IMG/VR virus record: IMGVR_UViG_3300042344_000344
Location: 1 to 59,019 of that record
Length of the DNA stretch: 59,019 nucleotides
Direction: 5' to 3' (one strand)
DNA from: a virus
Shown here in pieces: positions 48,412 to 55,798 of this stretch (within the stretch, counting starts at the first letter, position 1; each line of letters begins with the position of its first letter). The translations under genes and the position numbers were made by a program. Below the pieces are notes generated by a model. The model was not told where the DNA came from, did not search any database, and saw only the letters and a list, made by a program, of their open reading frames with translations.

Positions 48412-50553
48412 TCAATCGTAATCATCATAGTCGAGGTCCTCCGCGTCGAGGTCTTCGGGATCCAGATCTTCATAGCCATACCGCTTTTTAAATTTCTCGA
48501 GGTCGAAAGGCTGTCCGCTTCTCAACGCTCTTTCTTGCGCCGCATTCAACCTATTTCGGTAGGTTAAGCTCGGCATCATTTCCGCGATAGTCATGTCCGT
48601 GTCCCTCGCCGCATCCTTGAGCGTCTTGTACAACTCCGGGTTCGCGGACCTGATTTCTCGCATCACTTGTTTAAGATTATCCTCACCGAAATTGTCGGTG
48701 TATGTCCTAAAGATCTCCAGTGGCCCAGGTGCGCCGAGTTCTTCACCCACCGAATAATACTCACCGGGATCCCTCATCGCGGGAATTTTAACATCCAACA
48801 GCTCTTCGGGATCGACCGCATCCCCGAATTGCTGGGTGACCGCCTTCAAGATCTGCTCGTCACTTTGTCCCAGCTTCAGCCCTTGGGCGATCGCACCCTG
48901 AATGGTCGAAGGCGAGAAGACGGTAGGCTTCATTACGGTCTTGGCCACCTCGGACGCCACGTCCTTCACGGGCTGCATAGCCACCGAGGGCAGTATCCGT
49001 TGCGCGGTTTGGGCAAGTGCGCCCTGCAGCACCTGACGTCTGGACATCGGCGTTTGCGCGACCTTCTCGACCACTTTCTCCACCGAACCCGAGAGGGGGT
49101 CGACCGTGGTCTTCTCGGTCTGGAAGCGCTCCATGTCTTTGGCCGGTACCGGGAGCTTCGACTCCTTGGGACCGCCCAGATCCGGCAACCGCATGAACCC
49201 TCGCCTCGACAGGTCCGGCGTCTTCACACCTTTGGTGAGCAATTCGTCCGCCATTTGCTGCACGGTCTTTTTCGCATCGCCACCCTTCGAGAATCCCTGG
49301 ACCGGCCCGCCGTCTTTGTAGCGACGTTGCCGCACCACGGTGTCCCGAATGATGTCTTTTATTAAGTCGGGGTTCTCGGCGTAGATTCGGTCGATCTGAT
49401 TTAGCAACACCGGTCGCGTGGTGGCGAAGCTACCCTCTTCGAAGGATTTCTGCCACGGAATATTCAGCCCCACATCTTCATCGGAAACCAAACGATTTCC
49501 TTGTCTCAACTGCGCTCGCAGAATCGGGATCTCTGCGGCGTAATCGGGGTCGTAGCCGACCATTTCTAACAACTCGTCACGCTTATTCAGTGCCAGCCGT
49601 GGGTCGGAATAAAAGTATGCCCCACCAACGTGCGCCGGTGGGTAACCCTGGATATTGTTCGCCCCTACATCTCGGTTAGTCATCGCCCCGGTTTTAAGGA
49701 TCCCCGGGAAATCAGAGGTAATGTGCCACCCTGGAACGTCAGCGTTCTGTGGAGCAGGGATCGCACCTACACTGGCCCCGGGTTTACCGAGTTCATCCAA
49801 ACGGCGCACCTTTCGCACTTCCCGATCAATCGACTCACCAAGTGACCTTAAATTACGGGCGGGTGACTCCTGCATTCTTTGCATTTCCTGCGCGGACATC
49901 GGGAGCTTTGGGGGCGATGCACTCGGTGAGGCCGTGACCATTTTCGAAGGTGCGGCACCAGTCTTGATCCCTTTAGTAATAAGCTCTTCCGCCATTTGCT
50001 GCACGGTCTTTCCCTTGACGCCACCACCTCCGGAGTAGGAGTCGAGCGAATCCGTGTAAATCATTCGCCCACCGTCGGACATGTCCGGCGTGGTGTGCTC
50101 GATCATGCCGCCCTCGGCGTACCTGCGAAATCGCCCTTCGGGGACGGTCGCCTCGTGCCGCGCGGCGGGAGGAGCAGGGGGCTTGGCACGTGGACCGGTC
50201 ATCCGGGCCTGTTGCGCTTCGTCCTGCAACCCTTGCTTGATTAACCCCTGCAGCATCAGGTCGGCGTGCTGCCCGTACTGCTTACGGAGATCACCCACGA
50301 ACTGCTCGTACCGGAGCCGATTCACGAAATCCCGCATTTCAGGAGTCTGTGCTGTTTCACGTGGAGCAGCGACCGGGGGACGCATGGCGCGTATCTTGTC
50401 CAACTCCTCGGCCTCGTTTTCGTTCAGGCTCGGTGCGTACATTGCAGCAGTAACCCCGGCTGTGGGCTTGAACGCCGCGAGCGGTCCGGCCAGGGTGAGC
50501 ACGTCCTCGGGGTTGAGATAGTCGCCGATCGTTTTCAGAAGATCATTGGGCAT
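48412..50553 (-). CDS. Large multi-domain protein with internal duplication, ART-like segment and GG motifs (713 aa)
   Basis: Between terminase and portal. Two near-identical units (GKTVQQMAEELITKGIKTG and KKTVQQMADELLTKGVKTP) each follow a Y-x-x-GG motif (RRYAEGGMIEH; RRYKDGGPVQGFSKGG). Between them, residues about 270-385 (GWHITSDFPGILKTGAMTNR, GGAYFYSDPRLALNKRDELL) have the order of ADP-ribosyltransferase-like folds (H, then Y/F strand), with no established catalytic triad. Two Tat-like strings, SRRGFM and SRRQVLQGAL, occur internally. The C-terminus is very acidic. It could be a virion-packaged protein or toxin. I do not recognise the family. Confidence 0.6.
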   Translation of the reverse strand: MPNDLLKTIGDYLNPEDVLTLAGPLAAFKPTAGVTAAMYAPSLNENEAEELDKIRAMRPPVAAPRETAQTPEMRDFVNRLRYEQFVGDLRKQYGQHADLMLQGLIKQGLQDEAQQARMTGPRAKPPAPPAARHEATVPEGRFRRYAEGGMIEHTTPDMSDGGRMIYTDSLDSYSGGGGVKGKTVQQMAEELITKGIKTGAAPSKMVTASPSASPPKLPMSAQEMQRMQESPARNLRSLGESIDREVRKVRRLDELGKPGASVGAIPAPQNADVPGWHITSDFPGILKTGAMTNRDVGANNIQGYPPAHVGGAYFYSDPRLALNKRDELLEMVGYDPDYAAEIPILRAQLRQGNRLVSDEDVGLNIPWQKSFEEGSFATTRPVLLNQIDRIYAENPDLIKDIIRDTVVRQRRYKDGGPVQGFSKGGDAKKTVQQMADELLTKGVKTPDLSRRGFMRLPDLGGPKESKLPVPAKDMERFQTEKTTVDPLSGSVEKVVEKVAQTPMSRRQVLQGALAQTAQRILPSVAMQPVKDVASEVAKTVMKPTVFSPSTIQGAIAQGLKLGQSDEQILKAVTQQFGDAVDPEELLDVKIPAMRDPGEYYSVGEELGAPGPLEIFRTYTDNFGEDNLKQVMREIRSANPELYKTLKDAARDTDMTIAEMMPSLTYRNRLNAAQERALRSGQPFDLEKFKKRYGYEDLDPEDLDAEDLDYDDYD

Positions 50554-51985
50554 AAGGATTCACCCTGCGTGGTCGTTCGTCGTCGTAGTAATCCGGCGCG
50601 ACTTCAGCCGGGTCGATGCGTAAAAAGTCCATGTCTTTGAGCAACCGCAACACCTGCGTGGCCGTGTCGGTCAGGTCGTCGCGCTCGGCCTCGGGGAAAG
50701 AGCAGATCTGGGACACGAGCTTTTCCGCCCAGTCACGCGGCTGGCCCCGGTGCACGACCGATTCGGGAATGTAGACTCGGCCGCAGGCGATGATGTTCGC
50801 CACGATGTGCAGCCGTTGGACCTTGTCGGCTCGCCCCGGATTGTAGCCACGACACGGCACCCCGGCGTAGCGCAAGTCCTGGAGGATCGAAATGCCCGAG
50901 GCTTTCTCCTCGACGAGCACCAAATCGGTCTTTTTACCCGGTTCGCCGTACACGGACTCTTTGTACTCGTTGATCACCCGTGGGCGTAACTCGGGGTAGG
51001 CGAGAAATTCCTCCCAGCAGTCGATCAGCATCACGCAAAGAGGTGAATCCTCACTCGGCCTGAACACTCCCCAGACGGAGCATGCGGTTGGGTCGTTGAT
51101 AGTCTTTTCGGTGTAAGCACAATCGTAGGACTGCACAATGTACATAAAATCGGGGAATGGCCGATCGGAGTCCCAAAGCTTGAACCACTCGCGTTTGACG
51201 ATTCCGTAATCTTCCGGGTCGATGACCTCGGCGTAAAGCTCTTGTCGTCCGAGTCGAGTACCCTCGTACTGGGCGATGATTTCATCACGGAATGTAGGTG
51301 CGAGGTTTCCGAAATTCTCATGCGTGGTCCCTGAGGTAACGAAGACGCGCGGGTTTTCGAGCAGCTCCCGCACGATGGGAATTGGCTTTGGCGTGGTGGT
51401 GACGACACCGCGTGGGCGTTGACCGAGACGAAGCCCGAACATGAGGTTCGACCACATCTCTTTGGCGTTGCGGAATTTCGCCAACTCGTCGACCCAGAAA
51501 AGATCGTGCTGCGGACCGCGCAGGGTCTCAGGGTCGTTGTCCGAGTAGATCGTTGCGATCGCCCCGTTAGGCCACTCGAGTCGGCGCTTGGACGGCACCC
51601 AGTTCGGGCGGTTCGAGGGGTGCGAAATGGCCAGGAGCCCGGATTCGCCCTCGATCATCACGTCCCGGGCGTCCCCCGCGTCTTCGGCGATCAGCGCGAC
51701 GCGTGAAGCAAGCTTTCGTTCCACGTGAAACCGCACGAATTCACCACCACACCGAGTCTTTCCCCACCCACGACCGGCAAGAATGAGCCAGATCGTCCAA
51801 TCCTCACCGGGTGGGACCATCTGGTTGGGTCGAGCCCAGGTCGGCCAGTCGTAGTAAAGCTCCACCACCTCCTGATCGCTCATCTCGGACACAAAATCCG
51901 AGAAATTGTGCGGATCAATCGGGGCTTTCTTCGCCTTGTATCTTCGACTTGGCGACCGCCTGTAATCGCTGGGCAAGTCGATCAC
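50543..51985 (-). CDS. terL: Terminase large subunit
   Basis: A 480-residue packaging motor. Walker A is LAGRGWGKT (residues 69-77), Walker B DLFWVDE (161-167), coupling motif VVTTTPKP. The nuclease domain has the RNase H-like acids: SYDCAYTE, VLVEEKAS and DDLTDTA. It cuts and translocates phage DNA into the procapsid. Start is GTG at 51983-51985, with GAGGGA five bases upstream. It overlaps terS by 71 bases and the next gene by 11. Confidence 0.95.
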   Translation of the reverse strand: MIDLPSDYRRSPSRRYKAKKAPIDPHNFSDFVSEMSDQEVVELYYDWPTWARPNQMVPPGEDWTIWLILAGRGWGKTRCGGEFVRFHVERKLASRVALIAEDAGDARDVMIEGESGLLAISHPSNRPNWVPSKRRLEWPNGAIATIYSDNDPETLRGPQHDLFWVDELAKFRNAKEMWSNLMFGLRLGQRPRGVVTTTPKPIPIVRELLENPRVFVTSGTTHENFGNLAPTFRDEIIAQYEGTRLGRQELYAEVIDPEDYGIVKREWFKLWDSDRPFPDFMYIVQSYDCAYTEKTINDPTACSVWGVFRPSEDSPLCVMLIDCWEEFLAYPELRPRVINEYKESVYGEPGKKTDLVLVEEKASGISILQDLRYAGVPCRGYNPGRADKVQRLHIVANIIACGRVYIPESVVHRGQPRDWAEKLVSQICSFPEAERDDLTDTATQVLRLLKDMDFLRIDPAEVAPDYYDDERPRRVNPYAQ

Positions 51986-52610
51986 GGAGTCCCTCGATGT
52001 TAACGTTCGTGTTAAGTTGACCCGACACCGCGACGTTCACGTCTTTGGCTCGGAATTTCGCGTCGTACCCCATCAGGGTAAACTGCAGCAGGGAATCAGA
52101 ATACTTTTTGATCGTTTCGCCCGTCTTCACACCCTGGTGTACCAAGGGCTCGTCGTGTCCGATTACCGAGCGTCGGTAGGCCTCGGCTTTCATGGTGTCG
52201 ACCATTTCGAGTTGGATGTCCTCCATCAGACTATCGAACATCGGATGATCACGACGCCAAACGGTCAACGCACCCCGACTGACTTCGGCGGACGTGTACG
52301 CGTGTCTTAAAGAAAATTTCGCGTTCTCGGGTCCGTCTCGGAATTCGGCCAGGATTTGCAGCATGCGGTAGGCTTTCGTGCGTTCAAAACGCCATAGGCG
52401 TCCGACACCCTCAACACCCGGGACACAATAAACTAACGACTCGGCGTCTTCTTCGACCCCTCGTTCCTTAAAACGAACACGGTCCTGCTTCACCATGTCA
52501 TAAAGCATCGCGTACGTGATACCCGCGCGGCGCTCGTACTCACGCAGTGTTTCTTCACCCACCGCGTCGACGTCCACCACCGGCAAAGGTTCGATTTTCA
52601 CTCCAGCCAT
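51915..52610 (-). CDS. terS: Terminase small subunit
   Basis: A 231-residue protein with an N-terminal DNA-binding part (LREYERRAGITYAMLYDMVK) and a C-terminal part of the phage TerS family (MKAEAYRRSVIGHDEPLVHQ, GETIKKYSDSLLQFTLMGYD). It recognises packaging sites and stimulates TerL. ATG at 52608-52610 is chosen; the open frame reaches 52823 but its first 71 residues are translation of the repeat region. There is no clear SD for this start. First gene of the late operon, behind the promoter at 53122-53150. Confidence 0.85.
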   Translation of the reverse strand: MAGVKIEPLPVVDVDAVGEETLREYERRAGITYAMLYDMVKQDRVRFKERGVEEDAESLVYCVPGVEGVGRLWRFERTKAYRMLQILAEFRDGPENAKFSLRHAYTSAEVSRGALTVWRRDHPMFDSLMEDIQLEMVDTMKAEAYRRSVIGHDEPLVHQGVKTGETIKKYSDSLLQFTLMGYDAKFRAKDVNVAVSGQLNTNVNIEGLRDRLAQRLQAVAKSKIQGEESPD

Positions 52611-52638
52611 GACGCGAAGTGTACCACAAGCGCAACGT

Positions 52639-53030
52639 GTTCCACAACTGTTCCACCAAGCATTTCGCGAATCTCTTTCATGCATCTGCGTACGAGGCCG
52701 AGGTGCAGCCCTGCGTGGTGAGTGACGATACCTTGTCGTCTGGAAGTCTGCAGGTGTAGTACGGGTGTGGTCATACCCGTTCCATCGTTCCACCAAGATG
52801 GAACAGCAATGGAACAACCCCACTTGCCCAAAGGCCCCGTCCCTCGGGGCTTCTCTTGATGTGCCCTCTTCTGTTCCACCGTTCCATCTATATCCCCCCC
52901 ATATTCAGGTTTTCGAACACGAGATATATACGGGTATATGCATGGAACAATGGAACAATTGCCGCTTTGGTCCGTCGTACGGGGCTTCTGACCGTTCCAT
53001 CTGTGTTCCATCATGATGGAACAATGGAAC
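52639..53030. repeat. GTTCCAY half-site array B (14 half-sites)
   Basis: Two forward half-sites (52639, 52650), then an array built like array A. Module 1: forward 52779, 52787, reverse 52798, 52809. Module 2: forward 52873, 52881, AT-rich centre, reverse 52942, 52950. Module 3: forward 52994, 53005, reverse 53016, 53024. The intervening CGTCGTACGGGGC segment also occurs in array A. The array lies in the leader of the terminase transcript. Span of the three modules is 252 bp, almost equal to array A (250 bp). Confidence 0.85.
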
Positions 53031-53121
53031 ACGCTCGGCTGCTGCCAAGCTCGGCGCGAGACGGGTCTCGGCCAGTGTAGCGAGGGTGCCACACACCGCC
53101 CAAGGGTGGACGGATCCGCGA
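53031..53121. other. Leader between array B and the late promoter
   Basis: No gene in 52611-53124. This part holds an inverted repeat CGAGAC-GG-GTCTCG (around 53056-53069) and a CACCGCCC-AAGGGTGG dyad nearer the promoter. I cannot assign a role beyond possible leader RNA structure. Confidence 0.4.
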
Positions 53122-53150
53122 ATCTTACCACGGCTGGTGCAGCGTGTCAA
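53122..53150 (-). promoter_or_regulatory. Promoter of the packaging/morphogenesis operon
   Basis: Minus strand: TTGACA (53145-53150), 17-bp spacer ending GCCGTGG, TAAGAT (53122-53127; five of six). It overlaps the end of the nuclease gene. Transcripts would carry a ~500-nt leader containing array B before terS. Confidence 0.75.
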
Positions 53151-53586
53151 CTAGTCGTCGCGTTTGTGTTTCACGTGAAGTCGTTTGGTCCACACACAAC
53201 CCCCGCATCCGCAACGTCTGGAGCGTCTCCTCGTGTGGCGCCTGCATTTCGACCAGCCGTACAGCTTCGTGCCCGGGGATCAGGTAGAACTCTTGGCGCT
53301 CCAGGACCTGCAGCCCCAGGAAGCACCAAGCCCCGTGCCGGTGTGCCGAAACCGCCCAATTGCGTTGCCCAGCGGTCCACTTCGGGAGGCGGAGCGGCGT
53401 GCCGGGGCGTTTGGGTAGATCGGTGAGGACCTTGAGTTCGATCCAGCCCGAGACCGCGCGAAGCTTGTAGAGCGCGAACCACACGTCCGGGGTGTCGCGT
53501 CCGACCTCGTTCTCGACGCGTTGCGCGAACCAATGGCCCCCGAGGCGAAGGTCCAGCCAGCCCCACAAGTTCTTTTCCGCGCTCAT
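53125..53586 (-). CDS. PD-(D/E)XK-type nuclease candidate
   Basis: A 153-residue protein: WFAQRVENEVGRDTPDVWFA followed by SGWIELKVLTDL, giving a D...E-x-K active-site pattern, then GQRNWAVSAHRHGAWCFLGL. The order matches small phage VRR-NUC/Holliday-junction-resolvase-like nucleases. A role in processing branched DNA before packaging is plausible given its place beside the terminase genes. ATG at 53584-53586 overlaps the upstream stop (ATGA); the 30-base-longer frame lacks a good start signal. Confidence 0.7.
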   Translation of the reverse strand: MSAEKNLWGWLDLRLGGHWFAQRVENEVGRDTPDVWFALYKLRAVSGWIELKVLTDLPKRPGTPLRLPKWTAGQRNWAVSAHRHGAWCFLGLQVLERQEFYLIPGHEAVRLVEMQAPHEETLQTLRMRGLCVDQTTSRETQTRRLVDTLHQPW

Positions 53587-53768
53587 CGCGACGCCTTCAA
53601 TCCGGCGAGCTTCCACAGCCTCTTGACCTGCGTTTCAGTCACGGCCCACCCGTCCAGTTTTAGCATCGCGGCGATTTTGCGGTACCCGCAGGTGGGGTAC
53701 AGCCGAGCTTTTTCTCTCATTTCCTGGTCGACCCAGGACTGGTCCATCGCCGAAAGTCTTTTTCTCAT
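53583..53768 (-). CDS. Short HTH protein resembling an IS3 transposase segment
   Basis: A 61-residue protein with WVDQEMREKARLYPTCGYRK and IAAMLKLDGWAVTETQVKRL. G-Y-R-K-I followed by W-x-V-x-x-x-x-V-x-R-L-x-x-x-x-G-L is the helix-turn-helix region of IS3-family OrfB transposases. No DDE catalytic part is present. It may be a domesticated DNA-binding fragment. ATG 53766-53768 has AAGGAG five bases upstream; a start 15 bases earlier would contain this SD and is rejected. Confidence 0.65.
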   Translation of the reverse strand: MRKRLSAMDQSWVDQEMREKARLYPTCGYRKIAAMLKLDGWAVTETQVKRLWKLAGLKASR

Positions 53769-53790
53769 GTAAACTCCTTGCATTTGGGGT

Positions 53791-53804
53791 GGGGCCGAAG
53801 CCCC
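53791..53804 (-). terminator. Intercistronic UUCG hairpin
   Basis: Minus-strand GGGGC-TTCG-GCCCC, stable C(UUCG)G loop, between the stop of the 53811-54101 gene and the next SD. No U-tract. Same element type as at 40762-40777. Confidence 0.55.
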
Positions 53805-53810
53805 AGGGGA

Positions 53811-54101
53811 TTAGTAGCGGAAGAATCCGGGAGCGACTCCGAGGAATCCGCCGGTCGATGTGCGGCGCATCATCACCTCGCTCTGGTCGATCACGCCGAC
53901 CCAGCGACCCCAGGAGGCGATAAACAGCACCATGTAGCGGGCAGTGCGACCTTCGCGATCGAATTCGCGTCCGACGCGGAGCGCAGCTTCGGCGGTGGCC
54001 TTCTCGGCTGCAGCTTCGGTGGCGTAATTCTTGCAGGGGGCGGTCTTGGTGCCTTGACGGGCTTCTTCGATCCGGGCGGTGACTGATTTGATGATGTTCA
54101 T
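53811..54101 (-). CDS. Conserved small phage protein (96 aa)
   Basis: The protein has IKSVTARIEEARQGTKTAPC, ATEAAAEKATAEAALRVG, ARYMVLFIASWGRWVGVID and TSTGGFLGVAPGFF. This combination is typical of early-region phage proteins of unknown function. The aromatic strand and preceding helix suggest a compact alpha/beta fold. First gene after the promoter at 54147-54175, with the usual ATAGAGGA RBS. Confidence 0.7.
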   Translation of the reverse strand: MNIIKSVTARIEEARQGTKTAPCKNYATEAAAEKATAEAALRVGREFDREGRTARYMVLFIASWGRWVGVIDQSEVMMRRTSTGGFLGVAPGFFRY

Positions 54102-54146
54102 TTCGCTGTCCTCTATTGGTTAATGTCTTGCTACTACCGAACCTCT

Positions 54147-54175
54147 ATTATAACACCGGTGAAACACCCTGTGAA
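54147..54175 (-). promoter_or_regulatory. Sigma70 promoter
   Basis: Minus strand: TTCACA (54170-54175), 17-bp spacer ending CCGGTGT, TATAAT (54147-54152), AGAGG. A TTGACG eight bases further up is too far. An inverted-repeat element lies immediately upstream at 54188-54204. Confidence 0.8.
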
Positions 54176-54187
54176 TCCGTCAACCCC

Positions 54188-54204
54188 CGTCGTCCGACGA
54201 ACGG
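54188..54204. promoter_or_regulatory. Operator-like palindrome
   Basis: Contains TCGTC-C-GACGA arms within CGTCGTCCGACGAACGG, between a stop codon and the -35 region. A second half (CGACGAACGG) recurs at 54214. The same element is upstream of the promoters at 55531 and 57297. Confidence 0.55.
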
Positions 54205-54663
54205 TTACTTTTTCGACGAACGGCGCAACGCATTCACGATCCGCATCGTGGCCACCCCGGCATTCGGCGCACCCGCGACCAGTGCCGCGTAATCGATGCC
54301 GTGCATGGCGCAGAGCTTCGCCCTAGCGTCTGGGCACTTCCCGGCCTCACGGAGCGCCTCGGAGGCCCAGTCCGGTATATTAGCCTTAACCGCAGGCTTC
54401 GAGCGCAACGGAAGTACCTCCGGAGGGCTCGGCGGGGGTGTCTCGCTCCGAACGACCTCCTGCGGCTGACGCATCGTGGCCTCGAACCCCCGGAAGGAGG
54501 ACCCACGGGTCACGATCTTTCCGCCCCGGATCTCGGTGCCGTCCCAGGCGCGGTAAGTCTTCGGTTCCCCGTCGAGCTTGGGCACTTTCGCCCACCAGGG
54601 GATGTAAAACGGGTCCCCGACCGTACGCGGGGCGTGTTCGTCGACTGCGAGTTCAAAGCTCAT
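54205..54663 (-). CDS. Hypothetical early protein (152 aa)
   Basis: Begins MSFELAVDEHAPRTVGDPFY; PRO/Glu-rich middle (ETPPPSPPEVLP) and a helical C-terminus (PDWASEALREAGKCPDARAK; APNAGVATMRIVNALRRSSK). No family recognised. ATG at 54661-54663 has GGAAG upstream. Longer TTG or GTG starts up to 54780 are possible but poorly supported; if the short start is right, 54664-54757 is untranslated. Confidence 0.55.
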   Translation of the reverse strand: MSFELAVDEHAPRTVGDPFYIPWWAKVPKLDGEPKTYRAWDGTEIRGGKIVTRGSSFRGFEATMRQPQEVVRSETPPPSPPEVLPLRSKPAVKANIPDWASEALREAGKCPDARAKLCAMHGIDYAALVAGAPNAGVATMRIVNALRRSSKK

Positions 54664-54757
54664 CGTGTCTTCCACAAGTGCAAGGGTGGGTGGGGCGACC
54701 GGTTCCCCGATCGCGCGGTGGGTGCCGTCGGGTCGGTCACCAAAGGGAAAAGGCCAA

Positions 54758-54970
54758 CTATCCACAGAGGTGCGCCTCAATCCAGGCCTCGAGGGCTTTA
54801 AACGCCTCCCACCGGTCGAAGGGCTCCTCGCCCACGGTCCGGAATTCGGCGTCGATGTCTTGGCCCGAGATCGAGCAATCGAACTTGTAGACTCGACCTT
54901 CGTGCAGCATTTCTCCGGCTAACCGCCCCTTCGAGAGGCGGACCCGGGTGTTGGTGGGGGTGGTGTCCAT
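54758..54970 (-). CDS. Small early protein (70 aa)
   Basis: ATG at 54968-54970 overlaps the upstream stop (TAATG) with AAAGGAG as SD. The product has a beta-rich core (RVRLSKGRLAGEMLHEGRVY, DAEFRTVGEEPFD) and a C-terminal helix (AFKALEAWIEAHL). Function unknown. A longer open frame to 55120 is the shadow of the upstream gene. Confidence 0.62.
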   Translation of the reverse strand: MDTTPTNTRVRLSKGRLAGEMLHEGRVYKFDCSISGQDIDAEFRTVGEEPFDRWEAFKALEAWIEAHLCG

Positions 54971-55479
54971 TACGCTCCTTTCAAGTAACGGCGAAGCATG
55001 TTGCCGAGGTTCATGCGCTGCATCCCGACGTTCAAGTGTGCGAAGCGCGAGACCAAATCGGCACGGGAGAGTCCCATTTGGGTGGAGACGAAGGCGTAAA
55101 CCTGCTCGAGCGTTTCGCATTTGCGAAGCTCTACGGCCACGAAATCGCCCTTGTCCATCGAACGGACGGTCTTGCCGTTCACGGTCTTGGCGTAGTTCTG
55201 GTAGAACTGCAGGTAAAGCGAATCCACCACTCCATTTTTGCGCTGCTCGAGGGGGAGCTTTTCGCGAGGAGCGGCAACCTTCGGTGCGCGGACTTCTTCG
55301 GCCAGGACCGGGGGCTTGACTGGGGTCTCGACAATCATGTGCAACGCGGAATTGCGGACCTTGTACTCGCGACCGTTACCGACGTCGGCGACTGTGGTCC
55401 ATCCGCCTTTGACGGCGAGGATCTTGACGAGGTCGTCGGTGGGGATTACACGAGCGGTGGTGACTGTGGCTTGGTTCAT
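54970..55479 (-). CDS. Hypothetical early protein (169 aa)
   Basis: N-terminal domain with IPTDDLVKILAVKGGWTTVA and EYKVRNSALHMIVE, a Pro/Val linker, and a helical C-terminal half (VVDSLYLQFYQNYAKTVNGK, LEQVYAFVSTQMGLSRADLV, GMQRMNLGNMLRRYLK). I do not recognise a family. It is the first gene behind the consensus promoter at 55531-55559; RBS ATAGAGGA, ATG 55477-55479. Confidence 0.65.
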   Translation of the reverse strand: MNQATVTTARVIPTDDLVKILAVKGGWTTVADVGNGREYKVRNSALHMIVETPVKPPVLAEEVRAPKVAAPREKLPLEQRKNGVVDSLYLQFYQNYAKTVNGKTVRSMDKGDFVAVELRKCETLEQVYAFVSTQMGLSRADLVSRFAHLNVGMQRMNLGNMLRRYLKGA

Positions 55480-55530
55480 TTCGTTTTCCTCTATCGGTTT
55501 GGGTGGAATGTTTGCTACTAACGAACCTCT

Positions 55531-55559
55531 ATTATAACACCCGTACAATACCTTGTCAA
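55531..55559 (-). promoter_or_regulatory. Sigma70 promoter, perfect consensus
   Basis: Minus strand: TTGACA (55554-55559), 17-bp spacer ending CGGGTGT, TATAAT (55531-55536), AGAGG. A dyad element is 25 bases upstream at 55584-55607. Confidence 0.85.
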
Positions 55560-55583
55560 GTCCAAATGGGTATTTTGAACCTA

Positions 55584-55607
55584 CCGCTCGTCGGATCGGA
55601 CGAACGG
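55584..55607. promoter_or_regulatory. Operator-like palindrome
   Basis: Arms TCGTC and GACGA separated by six bases within a larger dyad (CCG...CGG), upstream of the promoter at 55531. Same arms as at 54188 and 57338, but with a wider centre. Confidence 0.5.
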
Positions 55608-55609
55608 CA

Positions 55610-55798
55610 TCATTTGAGTAAATGGCTCTTCATTTCAGGCGTGATTTTGGGGAGTGGTGCCCAAGCGAGCGCCCAATCCGCCCAGGTCCCGATCACGCAC
55701 ACGCCGCTGGGGTTAAGCAGCAGCATTTTGACGCCGAGCGGTGGCGGGTGTTCGACGGGCGATCGCCAGAAGGCCTCACCGGCCAAGTAAGTCTTCAC
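55610..55798 (-). CDS. Small DUF551-like protein (62 aa)
   Basis: GTG at 55796-55798 overlaps the upstream TGA (GTGA), so translation is coupled. The product has PPPLGVKMLLLNPSGVCVIG and a following WALAWAPLPK segment, the core of DUF551-type proteins (strand-loop-strand ending W-x-P-L-P). It ends just before the dyad and promoter that serve the next operon. Function unknown. Confidence 0.55.
   Translation of the reverse strand: MKTYLAGEAFWRSPVEHPPPLGVKMLLLNPSGVCVIGTWADWALAWAPLPKITPEMKSHLLK

Noticed and set aside
52611-52823. 71-residue N-terminal extension of the small terminase
   Set aside because: It runs through repeat sequence, lacks a start signal, and is Arg/Cys-rich unlike a TerS N-terminus.
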